A stretch of DNA of 64,000 bases from Homalodisca vitripennis. Its lineage: Eukaryota; Arthropoda; Insecta; Hemiptera; Cicadellidae. The translations under genes were made by a program, and so were the position numbers. The stretch spans positions 59,230-123,229 of the forward strand of contig NW_025776843.1 of the NCBI RefSeq assembly GCF_021130785.1, read 5' to 3'. The notes beneath the pieces are model-generated. The model saw only the letters and a program-made list of their open reading frames with translations. It was not told the origin of the DNA and did not search any database. The stretch's first letter is position 1; the number at the start of each line of letters is the position of its first letter. This document shows, in pieces, positions 35,646-47,836 of the stretch.

Positions 35646-36912
35646 ATGAACTGCAGCAAATGTAAAATTTTATTGACACTACGTCTGAATATCTGACCTT
35701 GTATTGATTTGTAACGGGTACTTTCATTTATCATGTCTCAGTAAACATTACTAAAACCGATTTTGACTATATCGTTAATTCCAGTTTAACCTGGAGTGTG
35801 AGCGTGTGTAAAGAGAAAGTCAGGGGGAGATACCACACCTGTGACTCCCACAAGTGAAAAATTGGTAAATCCCATGTTATTTAGTCAAACTAAAAGTATG
35901 AAAACAAGTGAATCTGAAAATGACTCTGAATCCGGAGTGTCTAAGAAACATACTTGCTACGTTTGTAATAAAGGATTTTCTTTTAATTCTATCCGTGCTG
36001 TATGTTCTAAATGTCAAGGTATGTTACCATTTAAAGTGTACCAAGCCTGCCCATAACCAAGGATGAATATTTAAAAGTTAAAACTAGATGGGAGTGTGTA
36101 CAATGTAAGCAGGACCGTAGTGGAGATATCAAAGACGATAAGTCTAGAGATAAGGATTCAGCTGGCGCGGTCGGTGCAAAGGACATTACTCTAGCTGATA
36201 TCTTATCGGAGATGCGATAGCGTTTAGACAGAGTAAAACAAGGCAAACAAGGAGTTTTCCGACTCCTTGCAAAAGTACTCGGAATGGATGGATGAAAATA
36301 CTTAAAAAGATTGAAGAAGCAACACAACGTATTAATTCCGTTGTGGATAAAATTGACGTTCTTTATCAGGAGAACGTTACCTTGAAAAAAAACTGTTAAT
36401 GAATTGAATATGAAAATTAACTCATTGGCTCAGTCAGCTAAACAGAACGAGGTGGAAATAAGTGGCGTCCCCTGTGGAGATAAGGAGGATCTGTTGGATA
36501 TTTTAAATAAGATATCAACAGCATTGGTTTTGGTTTCAACGAAAATATGATAGACAAGTGCTACCGATACAAACGAACAGGTGCAGGGGACAGGCCAGGA
36601 GGGATAGTGGTGAGCTTCGTTGCGTCACATTTGATCTTCAGAATTTCATTGATAAGAGAAGGGAGAAAAGAAATCTGAATACCGGGATCTCGGCTTTATG
36701 GGAGGAGATGCAATGCCAGTCTACGTCAACAACTGCCTCACACCCTGAAGAGGAGGAAGCTTCTAAATGCAGCCGCGCCAATGTGAAGAAGGACAAACTA
36801 TCTACCTATTTTGTGGATAAAAGATGGACGCATTTTTATGCGAAAAAATAAGGGGATCGATATATTATTGTGGATTCCCCTGAGGATCTAAATAAATCTA
36901 GCCTTGAGAATT
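35646..36912 (+). pseudogene. LINE copy 2 ORF1
   Basis: Starts MNCSKCK. A PHD-like finger reads HTCYVCNKGFSFNSIRAVCSKC (35950-36018, with a frameshift just after it), then WECVQCKQD (36092-36118). The C-terminal FP25K-like part shows CYRYKRTG, KRREKRNLNT and, after frameshifts, GDRYIIVDSPEDLNKSS near 36855-36905, parallel to GDRYVIINTQDGIDKL in copy 1. Several frameshifts and stops. Confidence 0.8.
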
Positions 36913-37189
36913 GAGTCAACGTTACCGCTCAATTGTGAGTAAACAAGTGTTATTACTGTGTTTGTATGTTAATGTGTAAAGAATTTAAATATAATTTTCT
37001 AATATGAAAGTTTGCTTAGTTTACAAATAATATCTGTTTTTAAGAGTGTGGTTTGTTTTGCGTTATTTTAATCGTTTGAAATACGGCATGGACTCCGTGC
37101 TTGTAAGTATATTTTTAGTATTGTGGTGAATTTTTATATTTTCAATCATAAATTGGTAGTGAATTAATATCAAACAATAAATGATAAGA

Positions 37190-40100
37190 GTCAGACGAAT
37201 ACAAATATTAGTTGTTAAACAGCATCGTTTATGGGTTTTCCCCCAAGAAAATTATTTAAGGATCATTCATGTTTAATAATGCGGGAAATTATTATTCATT
37301 ATTGTACTAGGTAGAGAAACCTTTTCTTAAAGCCTTTTAATATAAACGAAAAGTTTTGATAATTATAGTATGGTAACAGGAAAACACATTTCTAAAGGCC
37401 AGCTGTCTCATCTGTTGGTTGGTTTATATGATTGAAAAATACAATTTAATACGTCGATGATAAAGAAGGTAAAGAAGGATGGAGGCCTTCGCCGATTTAT
37501 ATTAGTATTAGAAAAGGATATTTAATTAATAAAATTATTTGTAATGTCTAATGCAATTATTATTATATATTTGTAAAAAAAAAAAAAAAAAGAACCAGGA
37601 GAATATCTTGTTTTTGGGAAAGTATTTTCCTTTGAGATGGAAAATTGTTATTGTAGTGACTGGTTTGTACCTGTCGTACGTCACCAAAGGTTGGGTCCAA
37701 TATAGCTGAGATAGCTTTGATGTTTTAGCAATAATCTCTAACACCCTATTTATGTTAATCATTTTGTTTTAATTGGAGGATTTTAAATAACCGACATTAG
37801 TGATAATAGGAATTTCGAAGTAATTATTCCGCTTGATTGAATTATGGGACCCAAGGGTTGTTTTTTTTAGAATTTTGTAAGGTAAACAGTTTTTTGAATT
37901 TATTGGTTATTACATGCCTTTAAAATCCTACATATCAATAAGGCCTCAATTCCGCGATTCTTTGTTTAAGATTCTAATTATTGTTAATCAACGTTAACTA
38001 GGGATAGGAGGTATAGTAAGAGAATTCGCGGTCAAACTTCCCTGTTTCAGGGTTATCATATCATGATTTAATATAGTGTCAGAGTTAAATCTGTAAAACC
38101 CAAAACTTGTTAGAGATTAATGGAAAAAATACAGGAGATAACGGGGGACTTTTAAAAACATGGATAAGATAAGGATATAGCCTTAAAAAACCGAATGTGC
38201 TAATTATTGATGTTGGAAACGATAATTTTTTGTAAGTATAATTGTGTTAATTGACAAGGTTTGAAATATTAAATAATAAACTAAGACAAATTATTTGATA
38301 TTATTAAGGTATATAACTTCTGAAGGAGAAAAAATGTTCCAAGAAGAGGAATAATCGTTTTGTGTCCTTGGATTTAATGATGAAAGTTAAATATACATGA
38401 TGAAGGAAAAGAGATAGAGGTTTAGTTTGTTTATAAGCAGTAGGTATGTGTAAGAACTAAGAATAATGTTTGTAATGGGGAAGGAAAAAAATAACTATAG
38501 AGTTTTAAATGCAAATAGGATTTAAAAAAGAATAAGTTATGAGATAGTAGGAAATCAAACATTTTGCACATGTTTTTTTTCAAAATTTTGAACAATCAAA
38601 TAATGATCTATTGGGAAACAATCTTAAAGAGTTCAGGGGAGCTGGCAAAACAAAGTCGGAACGGCAAAGTACTGTGTCAAAAAAGTTGATTTGAATCCTG
38701 TCATGTCTTCTAGATAATTTTTTAATTTAAATGCATAGTTTGTGAAGGGGTTGTTAACGGTGTTTGTTAATAATAGAATTATAAAAAACAGCTAATCTCC
38801 CAGACCCCTTATTAGAATATTATAAAAAACTTAATTTAATCCTAATAGCTTGTAAAATAATAGTTTTCCAATTTAATGGGTATTGATTCCTGCTGATACT
38901 GTGTATTAAGGGCTTTTGATGGATGTTTCGTCGTGCAAATTGCTATTGGCAATGATGGGTGAATTCCAATAAAAAATTCTTGACGAAATAATCTATGAGG
39001 AGATAAACACACATGTGCTATGTCACCATTTATAATTTTTCTTTGTGGAATATATGTTGTGTAATCCTGTATAAATGGAACAGGGTAGGCTTTTTAATCT
39101 CTTCCCCTACCCATAAAGTATCCGATCCTTCGGAGTGCAAGCTATTATCGATCAATAAATAAGTTTTGTGGTGTTACTAGGTAAATGTTAGCATAAAGAT
39201 TGGTGTTTACAGCAGGATTGTATAAATTATATAAACTATATTAATGATAATAAACATTTTGTTTCAAGTTATCAGATCCTGGTATAGATCATCCATATAA
39301 TAGTACTCAGGAACTTGCAATCTGATAAGAGATTACAACGCATTGATATTAGATTTGGCTATAGAATTAATAGGAAACATTTACTATATTAATTGTTACT
39401 AGATTTTACAAGAGCGTTTGATTGTGTTAGCAGCAATCAGCTTTTTGTTATCCAATACTTGACAGTCATATAATTTTAAGTTGTACTGGTAAAGTACTGT
39501 TAATTGGTTTTCAAGTCTTATTTAGAACAAAAGGAATTTCAACCAGGGTACAAGGACCAACGGGGGGGGGGAGGGGGAGGGGATGGGGATCTTTCTTCGG
39601 ATTGGGAAATTAAATAGTGTAGGAGTTCTCATTCCCACAAGGGCTCATAACCTTCTTCAGCTTTATTGTTTTCACTATATATTAATAGAATTGATATGAA
39701 TTGACCTATTATGTTTTTTTAGCAGGTTGATCGTTGTATGCAGACGACACCCAAATGTATTATACAGATTGGCCATTTTTTAAAAGACATTAATACAGGC
39801 TTATAAATAATATAAACGTTTGATCTATGGGGGGATGAAAAACTTTACAAGTGGTGTAACTGATCATGGCTTGAATCTTTAATATATCAAAAGTTGGTAA
39901 ATACCAATAATTATCGGTTAATCCCTAAGGTTAATTTCAAATAGTTGATATTGATAATGTTGTGTTCCAGTTTGTGATAAATAATCTAGATTTTAAAATA
40001 TGCTGCAATTCCGTTATGTGGAATTTATGGAGATTAAGAATGGATACCATACTCTCATCGTGGCGTTGCTCTCGTACAAGGGTAAATTATATTCATTAAC

Positions 40101-40740
40101 AAAGTTTTTTTTGTTTCCAGTCCATTATATCAATTTATAAAAGATTGTGTTTTTAATCCTCCACAGTGTTATTAATAAGAAAATGTTAGTTTTAGTTAGT
40201 TTTTAACTTTGCGTTTACTATACCATACTTTGGATTAACGCCTAATTTAGAGCAACTTTTGTGGATTTGAATGTGATACCTTAAACTAGTAAATTTTACA
40301 AAGGGCCTCAAAATGCGTGTATTTAGGTTAACATTTTTAATTTGAGGTTGATGATCCATGTAACTAGGATACTATTCTAGGTATGGGATGGCTTAACTTA
40401 AAAATATAAGGAAAGAAAGGGGATATAATATTTTTATGTAATGCATGTTAATAAAATACTTTTTCATGGACAAGCGGTAACCTGACTATTTGTATTGAAA
40501 AAATATTCAAGATTGTATTGATGCTTCATTTGAGAAGAGAAGAAAACACGTTTTTTGGTAATTAGTACGCTTTCAAGTTGTTCTCTTTTATTCATAGAAC
40601 TGTTTTCGCTAATGGGAGATCTATCTTTTCCATGTAATGTCCATTAGGCTTCCTTGTCGTGAATATGTTTATGTAATGATATTAAGAATAGTGTTTTTGT
40701 AGTTATGATTAATATTTTCGTATAAAAAACTCAGAGAAGG
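37190..40740 (+). pseudogene. LINE copy 2 ORF2
   Basis: The endonuclease part is barely visible (a GRETFS-like remnant of VTETFLKP near 37310-37330). The reverse transcriptase catalytic core reads LYADDTQMYYT at 39734-39766. The upstream PQGS region is obscured by a G-rich run at 39561-39590. Frame is lost many times. Confidence 0.7.
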
Positions 40741-41098
40741 AATTATTAAAGATAGGTGTATTATATAGAATAATTAGTTGAATTGACACTTATTTAATAA
40801 CATTTTGTACGATTTAATAAATGAAATAAAAAAAATTTTGTAATGAGATAAAATTGAAGTTGTTATAAAATATTTAAGAAGATAGAAGATACCGAGTTTG
40901 TAAGTGTGTGAGGAAATTTGTAGTTTAAATGTAGTTTTTAAAACGAGATGTAAACTAGTTGAGTATTTCTGAATTGAAATGGAAACCTTATAATGCCACA
41001 ACCTCAAATTGTTATTAAAATTCTGTAATTTGTTGAAAGATTTTGAAGCCTATCTGTCTTTGGTGGAGGAGTTGGTGTGGACCATCAAGGGTCCCAAA

Positions 41099-41338
41099 AC
41101 CTCTCTCTCTCTTCTTATCTCTCCTCTCTCACTCTCTCTCCTCTCCATTCCTCTCGTCCTCTCTCTCGTCTCCTCTCTTCTCTCTCTTTCATCTCTTCCT
41201 CTTCCTCTCGTCTACTCTCTCTCTCTCTCACTTCTCTCACACTTCTATCTCTCACTCACTCCTACATCTCCTCTCTCACTCACTCATCTCTCATATTCTC
41301 TTCTCTCTGACTCACTCTCTCCTCTCCCCTCTCTCACT
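41099..41338. repeat. TC-rich tract between LINE copies 2 and 3
   Basis: 240 bp of CT/CTT/CTCC/CTCA repeats. The overlapping L/S-rich frames of 77-128 codons here are artefacts of the repeat. Confidence 0.97.
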
Positions 41339-41512
41339 TGTGGCCAGTTGTGTGGCCTCTAGCGCTTTTGAAGAGCGCTTTGAAGGACAGCAAACTTCAT
41401 CGTTGTTGGTTACGCTCTTGTTTGAGTGAGGTTATTTTCGTTTGGAACTGTTTTTAGTGGTGCCATTGTGCTAGGAACTTGGGGATAATTTGTGTTTTGT
41501 GCGTCTCTAAAA

Positions 41513-43090
41513 TGGTTTATATATTTTATATATTAATGAATTGTATTTAAATGCCAGGAATCTATTCATCCTGGTTTCAGAACTATATTAAATTGTTATG
41601 AATGTTTCGGGGGAAGGTTTCATTTGGTTGTGTTATACCCAAATATGAAGAAACCCCGATTAATTTTGACTTTATTGTTGCGAGTAGCTAACGTTCTTTG
41701 GAAGTTGCTGAATCTTGTTCACAAAAGAAAAGTTTCTAAGGGGAGATATAATACACCATATTAACTTCCCACAATTGGTGACATAATTTCGTTCAGCCCA
41801 AAATGTTTAGTAAACAAGAAAGGGCCTAAAATCGAGACGTTGATTCAGAATATTGACTCTGAACATGGGAGTAGGTGGAATCTTTTAATACATAAGAAAG
41901 AAATGTAAAAAAATGGTGAGAAGGGGGTTTTCTTTATTTTTAAACGCGTCGTCATAGAGCCGTATGTATTTCAGCAGTTGCCAGGAGGTTATTTGTTCCA
42001 CTTTAAGTGTAGTAATCCAATTACTCAATTAAAGACGAGTATTTAAAAAGTAAAATCAATTTGGGAATGTTTCCAGTGTGTTAGGAGACAAGATATGAGC
42101 AGAGGAAGACGGCAGTCAGATTTTAAGACTCTAGCTGGTCAGGTGGAGATAAGGCAGTGGCCCGTGGCGAAGATCGAGTGTGAGGTGGGGACGTATACGC
42201 TTGGCTCTGATTATATGTAATCGGAAATGATAGCCTTTCCGAACGGAAGTCAAACAAAACATACTATAAGGAGCAGTTTTCTGATTCATTGAGTAAGTAC
42301 TCTGGACTGGAATATTGAACGAGAATAATAAAAAGGATTACCAATAGGGAGGTGGGCAGAACAATTAAAAATCGGTTTGTTGACAAAAATGGATGGTATA
42401 TCGACAGGGGAAGGGGAAAGGAGAAAAATGGTAAATTTTGCGCAAGACAGTGAGGAGTAATTGACTAGCTAAGGTTGAATGATACTTAGAACAAAACTAG
42501 TCGAGAGAAAGTTTTAGAGTTAGATTCATCGGGGAGATGCCATCAGAGAAAAATGAAAAAATGTTCTTGGAGGGATTATCCGTGAAAGGTTGCAAGAGAA
42601 GGAGAGATAGGATTTGATATTTGGATGCTAATCAAATTGGGGATAATTGTTATAGATTATAAAACTGTCAAGAAAACGGGGGGGGATTGAAACGAAGCCA
42701 GGTTGGGGATTATTTGTCAAGTTTGTCCGGGGAAACGTGATGAAGATCATGAAGCAGTTTATGTTGAAATAGGAAGGGGGAGAAGGGAAAAGGAAACCTA
42801 AAATTCAAGGGACCCTTGGTTTTATGGGGTGGAGAAGCTTCAAGTCATATATGTCAAACTATCAGCTACTGAAACTATGGAAAAAAAAAAAAAAATAACG
42901 TATAATAAACTACTTACTTGAACGACTGCCCGCAAGCTGCCGGCCGAGACAAGCAGTGTACAAGTACACACTACATATGGGTCGACGAGGGGCGATCCAT
43001 CTATCATGAGGGAAAGCAACCAGGGAGAGGGAGATCGTGCAGTGCTGGATAAAACAAATCATTGCAAGATCTCGGACAAGAACTAACTTG
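41513..43090 (+). pseudogene. LINE copy 3 ORF1
   Basis: Probably starts at the ATG at 41513, a position equivalent to that in copies 1 and 2. Visible pieces are NIDSEHGS near 41850 (compare ENDSESGV in copy 2), IWECFQCVRRQD near 42058-42093 and, near 42975-43030, a remnant matching IYMRKNQGDR of copy 1 (ESNQGEGDRAVLD with frame changes). Indels are frequent. Confidence 0.65.
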
Positions 43091-43334
43091 GTGAAATTTG
43101 TTGTTTCAGCGGAATGTGAGAGTGTATCTGTCTTTGTGTGTGGTTTTTTCTTTATATTCGTTATGTTAGATTGGTATTATTGTATTTGTTTATTAAAATG
43201 TATTTGACTGATCGGTAACTATCTTTCAAATGGAAAAATGTTGATATAAATTATTGTTTTAACCTTTTTTCCAGGGGGGTTTTGTTCGGGAGGTAGTATT
43301 GGTATCTATTTTTTTGGTATTATTGGATTAAAAT

Positions 43335-46300
43335 GTTAGCAAATAATGAATCTGGCAAGATTTGTGAAAGACATAAACAATAATTTGAAAGGGAAGGCCC
43401 TCTAAGTAAGTTTATACTAAGAAAATTGCCTCAGTGTAAATGTTGAAAATCTATAAAATGTCCATAGAGAGAGTTTTATTAAGAATATATTTCAGGAAAA
43501 TTTCCGTGTGATGTTATATGCAGTAACGGAAACTTTTTTGAAGCGCTTGAAATTTCTTCACTTCCTTTTCAGTTGAGTGAACTATTCCACCTGATTATGG
43601 CCTTATGATAGAGAGGGTAAGGGAAGGTGGCGGTGTGCTGTTTGTGTGTAGCGGTTGTTATTTAAAGTATAGGGCCTATCCTAAAGTTTTCAGTCCTAGC
43701 AACAAGTCGCCCTCCTTTATACTGCTAAGAAACTAAACCGGAAATTTTTAATATTAGAAGTTTTGGTTCTGGCTCGGAAATTGCTTTTGTTGTATAGTTA
43801 TATAGACCCGCCGAAACCGGGCCATATTGTGAGTTCTTTAATGTTCTATTCTCAACCTCGTTGCCCGTGAATAGTAATCGTGTTGTTATGTTTAGGGAGA
43901 CTTATAATATATGATTTAAGTGCTAATAGAGTGTTTCATGATAAAACAGAATTTGTAAATTATCATTAATAATTTGGAGGTTTTAAAGTCTGATTACCAT
44001 TGGAGCCAACCCTAATCACTTTAGCCTTAATTCTGGACACTCTCTTGGAATTTGAATTATATGATAGGATATTATTAGAGTTAGAAGTCTAATGGAGCCA
44101 ATGTCATTCAGTGTATCCGGAATTTCATATCATGGACTTGATTTACTTAGGAATATAGAAATTTTAAGGTTAAGATTAAGAAAGAATAAGGAATATATTA
44201 CGCTATTTAGAGAACGATTTTTTTAAACAATGTTGGATAGAATTAAAACTCAAAACCGAAATGTAACTTCTGTTAGCTGGGTAAGAGTGTATATACATAG
44301 AGATTAATATTGATGATAAGGTGGATATAATGTGTAGTAAATTGTTAGAGTTGTTTAATAATAATGTTACTGAGAGGCAAATTTATACAAATAAAAAACC
44401 CATGCCCATTGGGAGGTTGGAACGGCGAACCGAAATTAAATGAACTAATGAAACAAAGAGCATAGATTGTATAAGACGTGTATATTAGAATAAAGATGAC
44501 CATCGGAATTTATATTGAAATTATGATTATATAAAAGCTTTACGTTAATTAAAAGAATAAAAAGGATTAGTCAGGGATCTCAAGAAAATAGATATTTGTA
44601 AAGACATTTCAACCTCTGATTTTTGTTCTAACAAAAGCCACTGTGGAACGGTAGTTTAAAGATTCAAGGAGTGGGGAAAAGAGGTTCCAAAAAATAAACG
44701 TTCTGATCACTGTTGTTCCTCTAAATGACTTGAATTCTTTCTTCGTGTGGTGTTAATAAATAATATTAAATGAGGAGTAATTATATGAGTATTTTATGAA
44801 AAATTTAGACTTTTGTTAATAGATTTAATGATCGGTTTTAGTATTTAGTTTTAAGGAAGTACAACTTGTGACTTAATTATTATAAGGTTAATTTTACAAA
44901 TTTCATCTAACGCACGTGGGGAGAATTGATGGTGGAATTCATTTAAATGTTTTTTATTATTGATTTTTGATGATTATAAAGTGTGTTTTTGTGTCACATA
45001 TGTTAATTTTTCTCTGTTGTTAAAATAGATGTTTTTTACCCTAAAGCAATGGAAAAAAGGCCTTGATATTACCACTCCCTAAAGTTGCGGAACCCGAGTG
45101 AGTGCAAACGACATATTAGAGCGATAAATATTTTATGTTGTTTTGGGTTAAAGTCAACTGATAAAAATAGCCTATCAAACAAATATGTAACATTTGTTAT
45201 GTAATAATAATATTTTATATTATTAGTACTCAATCAGGGCTTATAGGGACTCTAACTATCAGTACCAACAAACGGAGCCTCTCCTCTAGTTTTCGTATAA
45301 AACCTGATGATGTGAGGCGTGGCAATAGAACACTCGCCAAATTAACTTGTAATGGTGTACTTGCTAGATTATCACACGTGGCTTTTGATTGTGTGGATTC
45401 AACAGTAGGCTTGATTACATAGTCTATATCCTTAAATCTTCACAGCTTTATAGTGAAAGTGGCTATTATTGTGGTTTTAAATTCTTATTTAACGGGACCG
45501 TAGAATAGAATGCAAAGAGTGGAAAAACAGGGTAGTGGATTATTGGTCGGATTGAAGGATTGGCAAGCATAATCCGTTTAGGAGTTACCACAGGGGATAT
45601 CTCGACTTTTTGTCTTCTTGCTTATTGATGTTTTTTTTGATTTAGCCTTGATATCTATAAAAATAGTAAGAATTTGGTTGAGTCACTTGTTTTTTAGTAA
45701 ATCCAATGTTTGTATTACGCGGATGTATCTGCAATTATCACTTATCCCAATAACTAATGTCCCCCCCCCCCCCAGAAGATTTAATAATAACTCAAATTTA
45801 ACTATATAAAATGCCAGAGTTTAGTAGATATCACTTTTTTAACTGGTTCTTTTTGCCTGAACACAATTCATGGCATTGAGTTTTCAAACATCAGATAAAT
45901 TGCCAACTCTCCAATTAATACGTTAGGAAGTAGAAGGATTGTCTTAAATACAGTAGATTTTAATTTAGTGGTGGAACCTGTAATTTATAGAAGATGGTTA
46001 TTGTGTTAGGAGGTAATCAAAAGTATGGTTTTCCAGAATTTTAGGTTTAATGAATTGATAACACTTTAATCTTGGGACAGCAGAGCAAGTATAAGCGTGG
46101 GGTTAAACTACTTATAAGCGAGTGTATAGTAGCGAGTTATTTCAGTGTTTTGCATTTCATATTTTAGAAGAGATTGTTAGCTTTTTGAGGTCCTTCAGTG
46201 TGAATCCTATTAAAGAAAATTATTGGATATCATACTCTTGTTCAACCGTCTTGTTTGACGTGATGCTAGTTGTTTGTTAGCCTTCCTGTCGATTTTGTGT

Positions 46301-46883
46301 ATTTGGAATAGCTGAGTTGATAGCAAAGTTACAAAGGGCCACAGTAATGCGTGTAATTAGTATTTATTTTCAATTTACGGATTGGGAGCGGATCATTGGT
46401 TACTCAGTAGTTTTAGAGATTCTAGGTTGGTTTAAAGGTTTTAAAAGAACGAATTGAGTTTATAATATTACTCGCTTTTTTGGGCCTTTTAAGAGGCCTT
46501 GACATATTAAAGGAACCTCACTTATTTGTATCGCGAAAAAGTATACGTTTCATATGAACAATGTACACCTTAGAGAGAGGACACGTTTTGGTAGTGACCA
46601 ACCTTGCAGTTTCCAATTCCCACCTAGAACCGTGACTTATATAGTAAATCTTTTCATGTGCAGTCGTGAGTCAGATTATTTAAATGCTGTTGATAATTGA
46701 TGATACTAAAACTGTGATGCAGGGAAAAACCCTAAGAGCTTTTTTTGAGAGGATGTTAACAAGTCAAACTATTAGGAAAGGTATTTGTAAACCTTTTAAG
46801 AGAGAAAACAAATGTGTATGTACAAGCATATTTATAACATGTCAAACAATTACAGTAGTTGTAATATGCCCAAATGTAGAATA
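43335..46883 (+). pseudogene. LINE copy 3 ORF2
   Basis: Endonuclease remnants: VNVENL at about 43437, HRESFIKNIFQENFRVMLYAVTETFLK at 43463-43545 (with a frame change). RT remnants include LPLPKVAEPE near 45070-45095. The catalytic box at 45716-45727 reads YADV, so the second metal-binding Asp is lost or shifted. It follows LGVTT/RGYLDF-like debris of the PQGS motif. Completely inactive. Confidence 0.72.
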
Positions 46884-47330
46884 ATAAATTGAGGGAGGAA
46901 TTTAATTCAGAAACTATATAACCGTAATTTTCCCCATGTCGCTCGATGAATCAGAATAAAAATTGATATGGAATAAAATTATGTATAATATATTTATGAT
47001 ATATGTGTATATATATAATTGTTGTTTTTAGTAATAAAATGTAGATATAATAATAATATAATGAGTAGCTAGTATCGTTTTTGTAGTGGTTAAAAACGGA
47101 TGTTTTTCTATTTTCGAAATATAAATTAGTGTGAATAGTAAGTAAATAGTATGAATAAGACAAAATAAAAATTGTATATTAATGTAAAACAGGGCCATAA
47201 CTCATGTATATTGGTTGTTAAATGTGTTATTTTTATTGCCTGTCAATGGGTGGTGGATTGGACCATTGGTCCTAAATCCATGGAGGCAGGGGAAATAAAC
47301 AAATTATCAAAACAAATTATCTAAATTATC

Positions 47331-47836
47331 ACTCTCCTCTCAACCTCTCTCGTCTCTCAATCTCTCCCCTCTCTCTCATCTACTCTTCTCCCCCTCTTCC
47401 TCTCTCTCGTCTCTCTCTGCTCTCCGTCCTCTCTCTCAATCTCGTCTCCTCTTCTCCTCTCCTCCTCGGGAGATCTCCCTCATCTCTTCTCTCCTCTCTC
47501 TCCTCTCTCTCTCTCTCACTCTCTCTCTCTCTCCTCACTCTCTCTACTCTCTCTCACTCTCTTTCAACTCTCTCACTTCTCTTTTCACTCTTCTCTCACT
47601 CTTCTCTCATCTCTCTCACTCTCTCTCTCACTCTCTCTCCACTCTCTCTTATACTCTCACTCCTCTCTCTCTCACTCTCTCTCTCTCCACCTCTCTACAT
47701 CTCTCTCAATTCACCTCTTCTCTCTCTCGTCCACTCTCTCTCTCTTCCACTCTCTCTCGTCTCACTCTAGGAACTTTCTCTCTCATCTTCTTCACTACTC
47801 TTCTCCTCCTCTCTCTCTCTCTCTCTCTCTCTCTCA
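47331..47836. repeat. TC-rich tract, about 500 bp, at 3' end of LINE copy 3
   Basis: Long compound CT/CTCC/CTCA repeat, ending in a purer (CT)n run at 47808-47835. Minus-strand R/E-rich frames here are repeat artefacts. Confidence 0.97.

Larger units (their letters stand above)
35465..41098 (+). mobile_element. LINE copy 2, same family, heavily decayed
   Basis: Head-to-tail with copy 1 and in the same orientation. The 5' UTR aligns loosely with copies 1 and 3 (GTTGTGGCC, CTTGTTTGAGGTTAT), ORF1 begins MNCSKCK at 35646, and a degenerate ORF2 holds a recognisable YADD. It ends GTGGACCATCAAGGGTCCC just before the next (TC)n tract. The copy is essentially full length (about 5.6 kb), but no frame longer than about 100 codons survives. 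Confidence 0.82.
41339..47330 (+). mobile_element. LINE copy 3, same family, heavily decayed
   Basis: Third head-to-tail copy, about 6 kb. The start (CACTTGTGGCCAGTTGTGTGGCC) resembles copy 2. ORF1 and ORF2 remnants are recognisable only in short pieces. The end (TTGGACCATTGGTCCTAAAT, AGGCAGGGGAAATAA) aligns with the end of copy 1. A long TC-rich tract follows. Confidence 0.8.

Noticed and set aside
41009..41429. Overlapping L/S-rich ORFs of 77-128 codons
   Set aside because: They are translations of the TC-rich microsatellite between LINE copies, open only because the repeat lacks stop codons.
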